From Pedobacter sp. (GTDB lineage Bacteria > Bacteroidota > Bacteroidia > Sphingobacteriales > Sphingobacteriaceae): a stretch of 64,000 nucleotides of DNA. Below, in pieces: positions 36,020 to 47,178 of the stretch (position 1 is the first letter of the stretch; every line of letters starts with the position of its first letter). The position numbers and the translations under genes were made by a program. The notes below the pieces were generated by a model. That model had not been told where the DNA came from. It saw only the letters and a list, made by a program, of their open reading frames with translations, and did not search any database. The stretch spans positions 62,001-126,000 of the forward strand of contig NZ_JAVHXT010000006.1 in the NCBI RefSeq assembly GCF_031119335.1, given 5' to 3'.

Positions 36020-36200
36020 AAATTTAATCCCTACGTCGGTATTATCCGCATCAGGTGTATCTAAGGCAGAGGGTTGGAAGGTTAAAGTGTCAGAAGTTGA
36101 TAGTGTTTTACCTTCTGCCTTCCCTCCTTCTAATCTTCTACCTTAGAATGGGTATAATCTCAGCCTGTTAAATATTGGGTATTAAACAAGCACCCCTTTG
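36020..36200 (-). promoter_or_regulatory. TPP riboswitch (THI element)
   Basis: On the minus strand the conserved pieces occur in order: GGGGTGC (36196-36190), GCTGAGATTATACCC, an extended variable P3 stem (TCTAAGGTAG ... CCTTAGA), then ACCTGATGCGGATAATACCG and ACGTAGGGA ending near 36027. These are the two helical sensor arms of the TPP aptamer. It lies about 80 bases upstream of the pnuT ATG and should lower expression when thiamine pyrophosphate is plentiful. The P3 arm is longer than usual. Confidence 0.93.
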
Positions 36201-36207
36201 AGTTGGG

Positions 36208-36215
36208 CAAATATA
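36208..36215 (-). promoter_or_regulatory. Putative Bacteroidota -7 promoter element for the pnuT leader
   Basis: TATATTTG on the minus strand matches the TAnnTTTG consensus and would start transcription near 36201, immediately before the riboswitch. A clear -33 TTTG at the right distance is not seen. Confidence 0.4.
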
Positions 36216-36258
36216 AAACAAATCCTTATCTTACATAGAAATTCATAAAATTAAAAAC

Positions 36259-37227
36259 ATGAGAGTATTTACTACCTTTTGTCTCATATTTTCCATGACA
36301 ATATCATTAAAAGCACAAAAGGCAGACACCAATGGTATGACCGAAATGACTAAGGGTGTAACTGCATATAGTGCAAAAAATTATACTGAAGCTATCAATT
36401 GGTTTAAAAAAGCAGCTGAGAAAGGATACGTAGATGCAATATATAATATAGGCGTAATGTATGGCAATGGAATAGGTGTTGTGCAAGACTATACTGAAGC
36501 TGTGAACTGGTACAAGAAGGCGGCAGAAAAAGATAATATCGGGGCTATGGTAAATCTTGGAGTAATGTATCATGATGGATTAGGTATAGCTAAAAACTTT
36601 ACCGAGGCCATTAAGTGGTACACAAAGGCAGCAGAAAAAGGCAGTACAAACGCAATGCACAACCTAGGCTTAATATACACCAATGGAAATGGCGTAAAGC
36701 AAAATCATACCGAAGCTATGAAATGGTTCAGAAAATCTGCCGAGCAAAATAATGCAAACTCAATGTATAGCATAGGCTTGATGTATGCCAATGGAGAAGG
36801 TGTTGAGCAGAACTATAACGAAGCTATCAATTGGTATAAAAAGGCGGCAGAAATGGGGGAAGAACGCTCAATGCTTAACATTGGATTATTATATGATCAA
36901 AAACAAAACTATACTGAGGCCTTAAAGTGGTATACAAAAGCAACAGAAAAGGGAGATTATAAGGCTATGAATAATATTGGGGTATTTTATCTAACGGGTC
37001 AAGGTGTAGAAAAAAACTATACCGAAGCTCTTAAATGGTTCAAAAAGGGAGCTGATAAAGGTAACATCGAAGCATTACTTAGTATAGGATTAATGTATTT
37101 ACGCGGACAAGGTGTAGAAAAAAATAATACAGAAGCACTTAAATGGTTCCAAAAAGCAGACGCAAATGGAAATACAAATGCAAAAAAATATATAGACTTA
37201 TTAAAAAATCGCACCAGTAACAATTAA
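36259..37227 (+). CDS. Exported Sel1-like repeat protein
   Basis: A 322-residue protein with a signal peptide (to about residue 20, SLKAQ) and eight tandem 36-residue Sel1/TPR-like repeats. The repeating pattern is YTEAINWFKKAAEKG..DAIYNIGVMY..G.GV.; one repeat (LNIGLLYDQKQNYTEA) is shortened. Sel1 proteins are helical scaffolds for protein contacts, often at the cell surface or in the periplasm. The partner is unknown. Confidence 0.88.
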   Translation: MRVFTTFCLIFSMTISLKAQKADTNGMTEMTKGVTAYSAKNYTEAINWFKKAAEKGYVDAIYNIGVMYGNGIGVVQDYTEAVNWYKKAAEKDNIGAMVNLGVMYHDGLGIAKNFTEAIKWYTKAAEKGSTNAMHNLGLIYTNGNGVKQNHTEAMKWFRKSAEQNNANSMYSIGLMYANGEGVEQNYNEAINWYKKAAEMGEERSMLNIGLLYDQKQNYTEALKWYTKATEKGDYKAMNNIGVFYLTGQGVEKNYTEALKWFKKGADKGNIEALLSIGLMYLRGQGVEKNNTEALKWFQKADANGNTNAKKYIDLLKNRTSNN

Positions 37228-37285
37228 GCTAAAGTTCCGTTATGTAACAGCCGTCTTGATATTTGATATCAAAAAAATATAATTT

Positions 37286-37321
37286 AAAGCCTTACTACTT
37301 GACGTTAACAAGGCTTTTTAT
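37286..37321 (+). terminator. Probable terminator between sel1-like gene and parC-like gene
   Basis: AAAGCCTT pairs with AAGGCTTT across a 17-base loop and is followed by TTATTTA. Its A-rich left flank could also serve the convergent minus-strand gene. Confidence 0.7.
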
Positions 37322-37329
37322 TTAAAATA

Positions 37330-40245
37330 TTAAAATAAAGAACCCTGCCCCTTATCATCTATCTTAATATCTCCAGGATTGGTAATCTCGAATGATATTT
37401 TCTTTTTCTGAACAACTGGTTCTGCAGGTTTTTCGCTGTCTGCAGTTTCTGTTTTCACTTCCTCCTGTTTCGGTTCTTCTATCACCAAAGGTTTAGCAGC
37501 AGATTTAAAACTAGGTTTTGCTTTCTTCGGTTCCTCTGGCTTAGCAGCAGCGTCAAAAGTCGGACTTTCTTCATTTGGCTCTGGCGTTACCTCAGCAACG
37601 TGAATTTCCTCCACAGTTTCTACATCGCCATTCGTGTCTTCTTCGCCACCTGTCGATGGGTCTGTATGCACCTCTGTAACTTCAAAATGTGCCTCTTCTA
37701 GTTCAGTTAAACCGATTTCAAGCTCAGCATCAACTAATGCAACTTGCTTAACAACATGTGGTGTCAACCTATTTCCGTTAGCTTTCCATCCCTTCACATC
37801 AATTAAACTCGCTAATTCAAGCTCTAAAGTTTCTGGAGTTTTGGTCTTGCCTTTTTCAACATCAACGGTTAGCTTGGCATCTTGCTTTCCGGTAATGAAA
37901 ACCATTTTCGAGCCATTCTCTTCACTGATAAAGCTCACCACTTTACCAATTGGCTGTACCTCGAACACAAATCGTTTTACGAAATAATTCTTCGCTTTGC
38001 CATCGTAATGCACCACACCATAAACATGCTCTGGGTTGTACTTCTGCATTAAAACAATGCCCGGATCAAAGTGATTGCTCAGCTCGAAAGTGCTCAGTTC
38101 ATAGGTACCGTTGCCGTAAACCTGTAATATTTTATCGTCGCCATCAAACTCGCCCAAATATTTACCTCTTCCATCCACGTTTAAGCGTTTCAAGATATCA
38201 TCGTACCAAATTTTGATACCCGCTAAAGTAGAAACGCCCTTCGTTTTTAGCACCACTTTTTTGATAGGAAACTTCACCACAATGTTCCCCATAGAGCTAC
38301 GTCCTTTGATGGCAATATTAGCGAAATCGATATCAATAGCCAGCTTTTTCAGCTTAGAGTGAGGTTTCAACTGCACCGAAACTACTTCTGCCTCTCCATT
38401 TGGGTTAGCAGAAAAATATAAGGACTTAGAACCCTTAGTGCCTTTTGTTAAATCGTACTCCTTATCGCGGGTTACGCCCAACACCGAGAAACGCTTGATG
38501 TAACTGATACCGCTGCCACCATCTTTATAAATCATGTTGTAAACGGTACGCTCATCGCCTTTTTTGAAAACCTGCGCATGAATAATGTTCTTGCCCACAA
38601 AAGTTTTATCCGCCACTTTGGTTACAATAAACCTACCATCCTCACGGAAAACAATAATCTCATCTATATCTGAGCAGTCTCCAATTAATTTGTCTTTTTT
38701 AAGACCTGTACCAATGAAACCATCCTCTGGGTTCATGTACAGTTTTACATTTGCCAACGCAACTTTAGCCGCCTCTACCCTATCGAATAACCTAATCTCC
38801 GTTTTACGCTCGCGTCCCTTACCATATTTTGCTTTAATTTTCTCGAACCAAGCAATGGTATAATCCGTTAAGTGGCGCAAATGCCCTCTCACGGTTTTCA
38901 TTTCATCTTCCAAAGTCTTCATCATCTCATCCGCCTTTTTCACATCAAAACGAGTGATGCTACTCATTGGCTTATCGATAAGTTTTTTGAAATCTTCGGG
39001 CTGAATTTCACGATATAACGAAGCCTTAAACGGTTCGAACAAACGATGTAAAACCTGCACTACCGTATCAAAATCTCCAGAATTTTCGTATTCCGGATTT
39101 TTGTACATCCCTTCCTGGATGAAAATCTTCAACAAAGAACTAAAGAAAACACGCTCCTGCAATTCATGCAAACGAATTTCCAACTCTTGCTTTAACAGAG
39201 ATTTGGTAAACTTCGTGTTCTGCTCAAGAATATCATTTACACTTAAGAAATGAGGTTTATCGTCCTTAATTACGCAAGTATTTGGCGAAATGGAAACCTC
39301 GCAATTGGTAAAGGCATAAAGCGCATCTATCGTTACATCTGGAGAAATACCTGGCGCCAAATGCACCACAATTTCTACGTTTGCAGCCGTGTTATCCTCA
39401 ATCTTCTTAATTTTGATTTTGCCCTTATCATTTGCAGATAAAACGCTATCAATCAAAGAGCCTGTAGTTGTGCTGTACGGAATTTCGGTAATCACCAAGG
39501 TCTTTTTATCACGCTCCGTAATCTTTGCACGCACCCTAATTTTACCACCACGCTGACCTTCGTTGTAGTTCGAAAAATCGGCCATACCACCCGTAAAAAA
39601 GTCGGGCAAAATGTTAGACCTATTTCCCCTCAAAATCTCTATCGAAGCATCTATTAGTTCGTTAAAATTGTGGGGCATAATCTTGGTTGCCAAACCTACC
39701 GCAATACCTTCTGCTCCCTGCGCCAACAGCAAAGGAAACTTCACCGGCAAAGTCAAAGGTTCGTTGTTACGGCCATCGTAACTTAACTGCCAAATGGTTG
39801 TATCTGCGTTAAAAACTACATCGTTCGCAAATTTCGACAACCGAGCTTCAATGTAACGTGGTGCAGCGGCACTGTCGCCGGTAATAGGGTCGCCCCAGTT
39901 CCCCTGACAGTCAATCAGCAAATCTTTTTGGCCAATCTGCACCATCGCATCCCCAATAGAGGCATCCCCATGCGGGTGGTACTTCATCGTGTTCCCAATC
40001 ACATTGGCCGCTTTGTTAAAACGTCCATCGTCCATCTCCTTTAGCGAGTGCATAATACGGCGCTGTACGGGTTTAAAACCATCGTTAATGTGCGGTACAG
40101 CCCTATCTAAAATTACGTAAGAAGCATAGTCTAGAAACCAATTTTCGTACAAACCATTAATTGGAATAACGGTATGCTTGTGTTCTTCAACACGTTCCTC
40201 TTCGGGCAAATTGGTTTCGTTTAAATCGTCCAGTTCTTCACTCAT
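37330..40245 (-). CDS. parC: Type IIA topoisomerase subunit A (topoisomerase IV ParC / GyrA-like)
   Basis: A 971-residue breakage-reunion subunit that cuts and rejoins DNA to decatenate chromosomes. The catalytic tyrosine is Y131 (AAAPRYIEAR) in the winged-helix domain that starts at LDRAVPHINDGFKPVQRRI. The coiled-coil gate is near 400-480. The C-terminal region has degenerate beta-pinwheel repeats without a clear GyrA box, which favours ParC over GyrA. Residues from about 840 form an acidic, proline- and lysine-rich tail of low complexity (EEPKQEEVKTETADSEKP). The B subunit gene is not in the window. Confidence 0.9.
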   Translation of the reverse strand: MSEELDDLNETNLPEEERVEEHKHTVIPINGLYENWFLDYASYVILDRAVPHINDGFKPVQRRIMHSLKEMDDGRFNKAANVIGNTMKYHPHGDASIGDAMVQIGQKDLLIDCQGNWGDPITGDSAAAPRYIEARLSKFANDVVFNADTTIWQLSYDGRNNEPLTLPVKFPLLLAQGAEGIAVGLATKIMPHNFNELIDASIEILRGNRSNILPDFFTGGMADFSNYNEGQRGGKIRVRAKITERDKKTLVITEIPYSTTTGSLIDSVLSANDKGKIKIKKIEDNTAANVEIVVHLAPGISPDVTIDALYAFTNCEVSISPNTCVIKDDKPHFLSVNDILEQNTKFTKSLLKQELEIRLHELQERVFFSSLLKIFIQEGMYKNPEYENSGDFDTVVQVLHRLFEPFKASLYREIQPEDFKKLIDKPMSSITRFDVKKADEMMKTLEDEMKTVRGHLRHLTDYTIAWFEKIKAKYGKGRERKTEIRLFDRVEAAKVALANVKLYMNPEDGFIGTGLKKDKLIGDCSDIDEIIVFREDGRFIVTKVADKTFVGKNIIHAQVFKKGDERTVYNMIYKDGGSGISYIKRFSVLGVTRDKEYDLTKGTKGSKSLYFSANPNGEAEVVSVQLKPHSKLKKLAIDIDFANIAIKGRSSMGNIVVKFPIKKVVLKTKGVSTLAGIKIWYDDILKRLNVDGRGKYLGEFDGDDKILQVYGNGTYELSTFELSNHFDPGIVLMQKYNPEHVYGVVHYDGKAKNYFVKRFVFEVQPIGKVVSFISEENGSKMVFITGKQDAKLTVDVEKGKTKTPETLELELASLIDVKGWKANGNRLTPHVVKQVALVDAELEIGLTELEEAHFEVTEVHTDPSTGGEEDTNGDVETVEEIHVAEVTPEPNEESPTFDAAAKPEEPKKAKPSFKSAAKPLVIEEPKQEEVKTETADSEKPAEPVVQKKKISFEITNPGDIKIDDKGQGSLF

Positions 40246-40392
40246 GCGCTAAAAAAAGTTTTTGGGATGCGTAAATATAAGACTTGAAGCCCATTTTTAC
40301 GACAGAAGTTTTTAACAATTAACGTTAAGTTTTTGGTTTACAACAAGCTGACGAATTAGAAAAGCAGAGACAGTAGTTCTTCGTTTCCGAAA

Positions 40393-40540
40393 GTCCCGCT
40401 ATTCGTTTCAATCTTTTTGAATTCTATTGCCGTCATTTCGAACGCAGAGAGAAATCTCAAAGTTAGATGCTACTATGTACAGATTTCTCTCTGCGTTCGA
40501 AATGACGCTCCAAAAAGCATTTCCACTCCTATCGGGTTTA
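40393..40540. repeat. Nested palindromic repeat, copy 2, with perfect 27-bp inner hairpin
   Basis: The inner arms 40431-40457 (starts CGTCATTTCGAACG) and 40481-40507 are exact reverse complements around a 23-base loop. Outer segments GTCCCGCTATTCGTTTCAATC (from 40393) and GCATTTCCACTCCTATCGGG (to about 40538) match those of the copy at 1113-1260, which carries a different inner hairpin. It occupies part of the 525-bp gap between parC and ligA; no gene is seen in the gap. Confidence 0.9.
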
Positions 40541-40695
40541 GAAAACTTAAACCTGTGCACAACACCTGCATTTTAAACCCGGTAGTAGCGAACACGTAGG
40601 GCAAACCTATGTTTGCCCGAAGTAAAGCGAATAACGGGGCTATCCAATTATCGTGGCCACTAACCTTGCTTTTCTAAAACAAAAAATTATACTGA

Positions 40696-43276
<2,581 letters not shown>

Positions 43277-43294
43277 AAATAACAATAAATAAAA

Positions 43295-44173
43295 ATGAAC
43301 AAATTTCACGGAACAGGTGTAGCATTGGTCACACCTTTCAACACCGATGGCTCGGTAGATTATCAGGGCTTAGAGCGCCTGATTAATCACTTGGTTAATG
43401 GAGGTATTGAGTACCTCGTATCTTTAGGGACAACTGGCGAAACCGCTACATTAAGCAAGGACGAGAAGAAGAAGGTGTGGAAATTTACCGCTGAAATTAA
43501 CAATGGTCGTTTGCCTTTAATGGCTGGTATTGGTGGCAATGATACTTTAAGCGTTGCCGAAGAAATTAGAACTTTCGAAAGCACTGGCTACGATGCTATT
43601 CTTTCCGTTAGTCCTTACTACAACAAACCTAACCAAGAAGGCGTTTACCAACACTACAAATATCTAAGCGAAACTAGTCAATTACCAATTTTGCTTTACA
43701 ACGTACCTGGCAGAACTGGTATTAACATGACACCAGAAACTACTTGTAGGTTAGCTCATGATTTCAAAAACCTAATTGGTATCAAAGATGCCGCTGGTTC
43801 TTTTGACCAGTTTAACCAAATCATGAGAGATAAACCAGCAGATTTCATGCTAATCTCTGGTGATGACCCTGTGGCACTACCAATGATGTCTATTGGTGCT
43901 GTTGGTGTAATTTCTGTAATCGGAAATGCGGTGCCAAGACAATTCTCGGATATGATTAGGTTATGCTTAAACGGAGAATTTGCAAAAGCTACGCCTGCAC
44001 ACTTAAGCTTGCTAGAATTTACTCGTTTGTGCTTCGCAGAAGGCAACCCAGTAGGTGTTAAATCTGCTTTAAAACAATTAGGTATTTGCGATGATGGTGT
44101 GCGTTTACCGTTAGTTAAAGCAAGCACAAGCTTAAACGCAGCTATTGCAGCACAATTGAAACAGTTGGCGTAA
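43295..44173 (+). CDS. dapA: 4-hydroxy-tetrahydrodipicolinate synthase
   Basis: Condenses pyruvate with aspartate semialdehyde in the lysine/diaminopimelate pathway. The 292-residue TIM barrel has Schiff-base K164 (IGIKDAAGS), the relay Y135 (LLYNVPGRTG) and the GTTGE motif at 46-50. It ends at a strong terminator. Diaminopimelate is needed for the peptidoglycan predicted from the DNPR motif of the MurE in the dcw cluster here. Confidence 0.96.
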   Translation: MNKFHGTGVALVTPFNTDGSVDYQGLERLINHLVNGGIEYLVSLGTTGETATLSKDEKKKVWKFTAEINNGRLPLMAGIGGNDTLSVAEEIRTFESTGYDAILSVSPYYNKPNQEGVYQHYKYLSETSQLPILLYNVPGRTGINMTPETTCRLAHDFKNLIGIKDAAGSFDQFNQIMRDKPADFMLISGDDPVALPMMSIGAVGVISVIGNAVPRQFSDMIRLCLNGEFAKATPAHLSLLEFTRLCFAEGNPVGVKSALKQLGICDDGVRLPLVKASTSLNAAIAAQLKQLA

Positions 44174-44195
44174 GTTAACGCCACTAAATATATAA

Positions 44196-44230
44196 AAAGG
44201 CCCGATAGGAATTTCTATCGGGCCTTTTTT
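44196..44230 (+). terminator. Rho-independent terminator after dapA
   Basis: AAAGGCCCGATAG pairs with CTATCGGGCCTTT across a 6-base loop and is followed by a run of T. Confidence 0.95.
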
Positions 44231-44242
44231 TTTATGCGATAC

Positions 44243-44312
44243 CGTCATTGCGAGGCACGAAGCAATCTGTTATACTTTGAGCTTTAAGATTGCTTCGTAC
44301 CTCGCAATGACG
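44243..44312. repeat. Family A palindrome (complete hairpin)
   Basis: Arms 44243-44267 (CGTCATTGCGAGGCACG...) and 44288-44312 are reverse complements with one mismatch and a 20-base loop. The right arm is identical to the lone arm at 28218-28242. Confidence 0.92.
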
Positions 44313-44414
44313 AGCAGACTTCCTATATTAAAAGTGTTACAAGCAAAGCCATGTTAATGTAAACTGCAGACATATTAATTGCTTATATTTATTACACACA
44401 CTTAAAACACCCAG

Positions 44415-44696
44415 ATGAAAAAATTAGTACTATTGCTACTTGTGCTAGGCACAATGAGCTGTAACGTAATGCAGTATTACGAACCGAAGTTTACCTTAGG
44501 TATGGAAGAGCAAGAGTTTAAGCGCTTCAACAGAGGGGCAGTGCAGGTTTACGGAGAAAAGAACAATGACACTGTCATCTACCGAACATTTAATCAGATA
44601 ACAAACTCGTATAAGTTTTTTGTTTTTGAAAAACAGAAACTAACAAAATTTGAAGAGGGTTCTTATCCAGATGACCACAAATTCATGCGGATTTAA
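44415..44696 (+). CDS. Small predicted lipoprotein
   Basis: A 93-residue protein. The signal peptide MKKLVLLLLVLGTMSC carries a plausible lipobox with cysteine 16. The mature part is short and polar (MGMEEQEFKRFNRG-like, FVFEKQKLTKFEEG) and has no recognised domain, although the layout resembles small SmpA/BamE-like lipoproteins. It is a single gene ended by a bidirectional terminator. Confidence 0.65.
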   Translation: MKKLVLLLLVLGTMSCNVMQYYEPKFTLGMEEQEFKRFNRGAVQVYGEKNNDTVIYRTFNQITNSYKFFVFEKQKLTKFEEGSYPDDHKFMRI

Positions 44697-44705
44697 GCAA
44701 AATAA

Positions 44706-44735
44706 AAAAGCACCTTGGTCAGAGGTGCTTTTTCG
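44706..44735. terminator. Bidirectional terminator
   Basis: AAAAAGCACCT pairs with AGGTGCTTTTT around a 7-base loop; A and T runs on both sides let it serve the lipoprotein gene and the convergent histone H1-like gene. Confidence 0.88.
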
Positions 44736-44751
44736 TTCACAAGCGTTTCAA

Positions 44752-44928
44752 TTAAGCCTTGTTTTTAGTTTCTTGCACTTCTAAGCGAATGCTCTGAGCT
44801 AGATTTTTTAAATCTTGCATACCTTTACGTACACGTGTTCCAGCTGCGCTGTTAGATTTAGAATAGAACTTGTCCACATCAGCTTCTAAAGCTGCTACTA
44901 GTGCTTTTACTTCAGCAAATTTTTTCAT
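44752..44928 (-). CDS. Histone H1-like nucleoid protein (short)
   Basis: A 58-residue gene: it reads MKKFAEVKALVAALEADVDK, then a serine/alanine stretch (FYSKSNSAAGTRVRKGMQ), and ends ETKNKA. The basic, lysine/alanine-rich helical composition and this start match the histone H1-like (Hc1-related) family common in Bacteroidota, thought to bind DNA non-specifically. Its ATG is at 44928, and the TAA at 44752 is followed by a bidirectional terminator. It stands alone, downstream of the alpha-oxoamine synthase gene in the same direction. Confidence 0.85.
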   Translation of the reverse strand: MKKFAEVKALVAALEADVDKFYSKSNSAAGTRVRKGMQDLKNLAQSIRLEVQETKNKA

Positions 44929-45100
44929 TTTTTAAATACTCCTATTAGTTTTTAAGGTTTTGATTAATACTCTATTACTAAAGTAAGAGGTTTATTTTAA
45001 TAAAAAAATACCTCGCAGAAGAAAAAGTACGGTTTTTTGCGTTTTTTTTCCACAAATCATACATTTATTCACAGCAAAGCACTGTAAATCAAAAACTAAC

Positions 45101-45126
45101 AAAAAAGCCCCGATAAAATCGAGGCT
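45101..45126 (-). terminator. Rho-independent terminator after the alpha-oxoamine synthase gene
   Basis: On the minus strand AGCCTCGAT pairs with ATCGGGGCT (one wobble) across a 3-4 base loop and is followed by TTTTTT. Confidence 0.88.
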
Positions 45127-45140
45127 CTTAATCAGCTATT

Positions 45141-46385
45141 TTATTCTCCTCTCGGAAACAAATGCTGTTGATAATAGCCACTTTTCAATTTGTCTGCAAC
45201 CTCACTAAAGGCATCTAGCGTACGGTTTACATCCTCAATTGTGTGTACTGCGGTTGGAATTAACCTCAACTCAATCATCCCCTTTGGAATAACTGGATAC
45301 ACTACAATAGAACAGAAGATACCGTAGTTCTCTCTTAAATCATGTGTTAATGCAGTTGCTTCAGAAAGTTCGCCTTTTAAGAAAACTGGAGTTACTACTG
45401 TATCGGTTACACCGATATCGAACCCACGTTCTTTCAAACCATTCTGTAAATTGGTAGCAATGTTCCATAATTTTTCTCTTAACTCTGGATTGTTTTTAAG
45501 CAGCTCTAAACGCTTAATTAATCCAATTACCATTGGCATAGGCAATGCTTTAGCAAAAGTCTGCGAACGCATGTTATACCTAAAATAATCAGTTAAAGTT
45601 TTTGATGAAGCTACAAATGCACCAATACCCGCCATTGATTTAGCGAAAGTAGCGAAGTAAACGTCAACGCCTTCAATGCTGTCTTGCGCTTCATGTGTAC
45701 CCGCACCTGTTGGCCCCATTGTACCAAAGCCATGCGCATCATCAATTAGCAAACGGAAATTGAACTCTTTCTTAAGTTCGATCAGTTCTTTTAACTTACC
45801 TTGCGCACCAGACATACCAAATACGCCTTCAGTAATTAACAAGATACCACCGCCAGTTTGCTCAACCAGCTTAGTAGCTCTTTGCAATTGTTTACGGGCA
45901 TCTTCTACATTGTTGTGCTTGTACACAAAACGTTTTCCCATGTGCAAACGCAAACCATCTAAAATACAAGCGTGCGACTCACCATCGTAAACTACTACAT
46001 CGTTTCTGTCTAGCAAAGCATCAATAATAGAAACCATCCCTTGGTAACCGAAGTTTAAAAGAAATGAATCTTCCTTACCTACAAAGGCTGCTAAATCTTG
46101 CTCTAATTGCTCGTGATATTTCGAGTTACCCGACATCATACGGGCTCCCATTGGATATGCCATCCCAAATTCTGCAGCACCTTGCTCGTCTGCTTTTCTA
46201 ACTTCTGGATGGTTAGCTAAACCTAAATAGTTGTTTAAGCTCCATACCAAATGCTCTTTGCCTCTAAACTGCATGTGAGGCGCAATCTCTCCCTCTAATT
46301 TTGGAAAAGAAAAATACCCATGCGACCATTTTTGGTGTTGACCAATTGGCCCCATGCGTTTCGCTACTTTATCAAAAATATCCAA
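45141..46385 (-). CDS. Alpha-oxoamine synthase family PLP enzyme
   Basis: A 414-residue fold-type I PLP enzyme of the family that joins an amino acid to an acyl-CoA with loss of CO2. The PLP-binding pattern is visible: DGESHACILDG, LLIDDAHGFGTMG, and the Schiff-base lysine in FATFAKSMAGIGAF. Members include serine palmitoyltransferase, cysteate acyltransferase (sulfonolipids), KBL and BioF. The FAKSMAG active-site loop and the N-terminus MDIFDKVAKRMGPIGQHQ differ from Sphingobacterium serine palmitoyltransferase as I remember it, so the substrate is left open. The start is a TTG at 46385 with no ATG upstream. Confidence 0.85.
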   Translation of the reverse strand: MDIFDKVAKRMGPIGQHQKWSHGYFSFPKLEGEIAPHMQFRGKEHLVWSLNNYLGLANHPEVRKADEQGAAEFGMAYPMGARMMSGNSKYHEQLEQDLAAFVGKEDSFLLNFGYQGMVSIIDALLDRNDVVVYDGESHACILDGLRLHMGKRFVYKHNNVEDARKQLQRATKLVEQTGGGILLITEGVFGMSGAQGKLKELIELKKEFNFRLLIDDAHGFGTMGPTGAGTHEAQDSIEGVDVYFATFAKSMAGIGAFVASSKTLTDYFRYNMRSQTFAKALPMPMVIGLIKRLELLKNNPELREKLWNIATNLQNGLKERGFDIGVTDTVVTPVFLKGELSEATALTHDLRENYGIFCSIVVYPVIPKGMIELRLIPTAVHTIEDVNRTLDAFSEVADKLKSGYYQQHLFPRGE

Positions 46386-46491
46386 TGTGTTATATTTATG
46401 TGTAAGATGTTATTGTATAGTTATTAACGAGCGCAAATTTACGGTTAAAATCGCGATTTGGCAACTTAAATCATTAAGCTATGAGCACTGT

Positions 46492-46943
46492 CCGTCATCT
46501 CGACTGGAGCGCAGCGAAAACGGAGAGATCTTTTAATCATCTATTCAAGAGTAAGTCATATACTACAGCAAAGTTCACCACTCCGATATTTCAGTAGTTA
46601 AATCCATCCACTCTTTATTTAAGTTGCCGACCAAGTGCTCTTTCTTTTTTCTACTCCATCTCTTTAACTGTTTTTCTCTCGCTATTGCCTCTTCGATAGT
46701 GAAGAATGCTTCGTAATAAACACAGATGCTTAAGTTATACTTAGCTGTAAAAGAGTTGGGATGTACTTTATTCTGATGCTCATATAGTCGTTTTCTTAAA
46801 TCAGATGTAACGCCGATATACAAGACACTTCTTTGGTAATTAGACATTACATAAATGTATCCGCCTTTCTGCATTTTTTATATTTATTTCTTTCGTTAAT
46901 TCAAAGATTTCTCCATTTCGCTGCGCTCGAGTCGAAATAACGG
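46492..46943. mobile_element. Candidate GIY-YIG element bracketed by inverted family C arms
   Basis: The left arm 46492-46534 (CCGTCATCTCGACTGG...GGAGAGATC) and the right arm 46902-46943 (GATTTCTCCATTTCGCTGCG...) are reverse complements of one another with a few differences. The GIY-YIG gene lies between them. The same two arms, without a gene, form the hairpins at 47010-47113 and 47179-47262. No transposase of a known class is present. Confidence 0.6.
46575..46874 (-). CDS. GIY-YIG nuclease family protein
   Basis: A 99-residue single-domain protein of the GIY-YIG superfamily (UPF0213/YhbQ-like). The first motif is GGYIYVMSNY, then VLYIGVTSDLRKRLYEHQNK carries the YIG-like tripeptide and the catalytic arginine. 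The glutamate is in EAIAREKQLKRWSRKKKEHL. UvrC and some homing endonucleases share this fold; the role of small stand-alone forms is mostly unknown. It is enclosed by inverted palindromic arms (46492-46534 and 46902-46943). Confidence 0.88.
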   Translation of the reverse strand: MQKGGYIYVMSNYQRSVLYIGVTSDLRKRLYEHQNKVHPNSFTAKYNLSICVYYEAFFTIEEAIAREKQLKRWSRKKKEHLVGNLNKEWMDLTTEISEW

Positions 46944-47009
46944 CAGTCTAACTTCTCGCCACAGCCGCAAAGGTTATCTTACTTTTTGGTCTAAGTAATA
47001 AGTTTTTTT

Positions 47010-47113
47010 CGTCCATCTCAATCGTATTGGAGAGATCATTAATTTTGATATCCAAAGATTTAACTTCGTTGATTTTCAATTCTCCATTTCGCTGCGCTAC
47101 AGTCGAAATGACG
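47010..47113. repeat. Family C palindrome (degenerate)
   Basis: The left arm 47010-47037 (CGTCCATCTCAATCG...GAGAGATC) is a decayed match to the right arm 47079-47113 (TCTCCATTTCGCTGCGC...GAAATGACG). The 41-base interior has no gene. Confidence 0.7.
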
Positions 47114-47178
47114 ATAGCCAGATTTTTGAGCATACCTTCAAAGTCCCCCCTTAACTAAGCGTGTTAATGTACATTCTG

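Noticed and set aside
45141..46385. Firm assignment as glycine C-acetyltransferase (kbl) or serine palmitoyltransferase
   Set aside because: Family membership is clear, but the active-site loop does not match a member I can name with certainty, and no tdh or lipid genes are adjacent.
46948..47133. A 61-codon minus-strand reading frame
   Set aside because: It is made almost wholly of family C palindrome sequence (VISTVAQRNGE corresponds to the arm) and has no independent coding signal.
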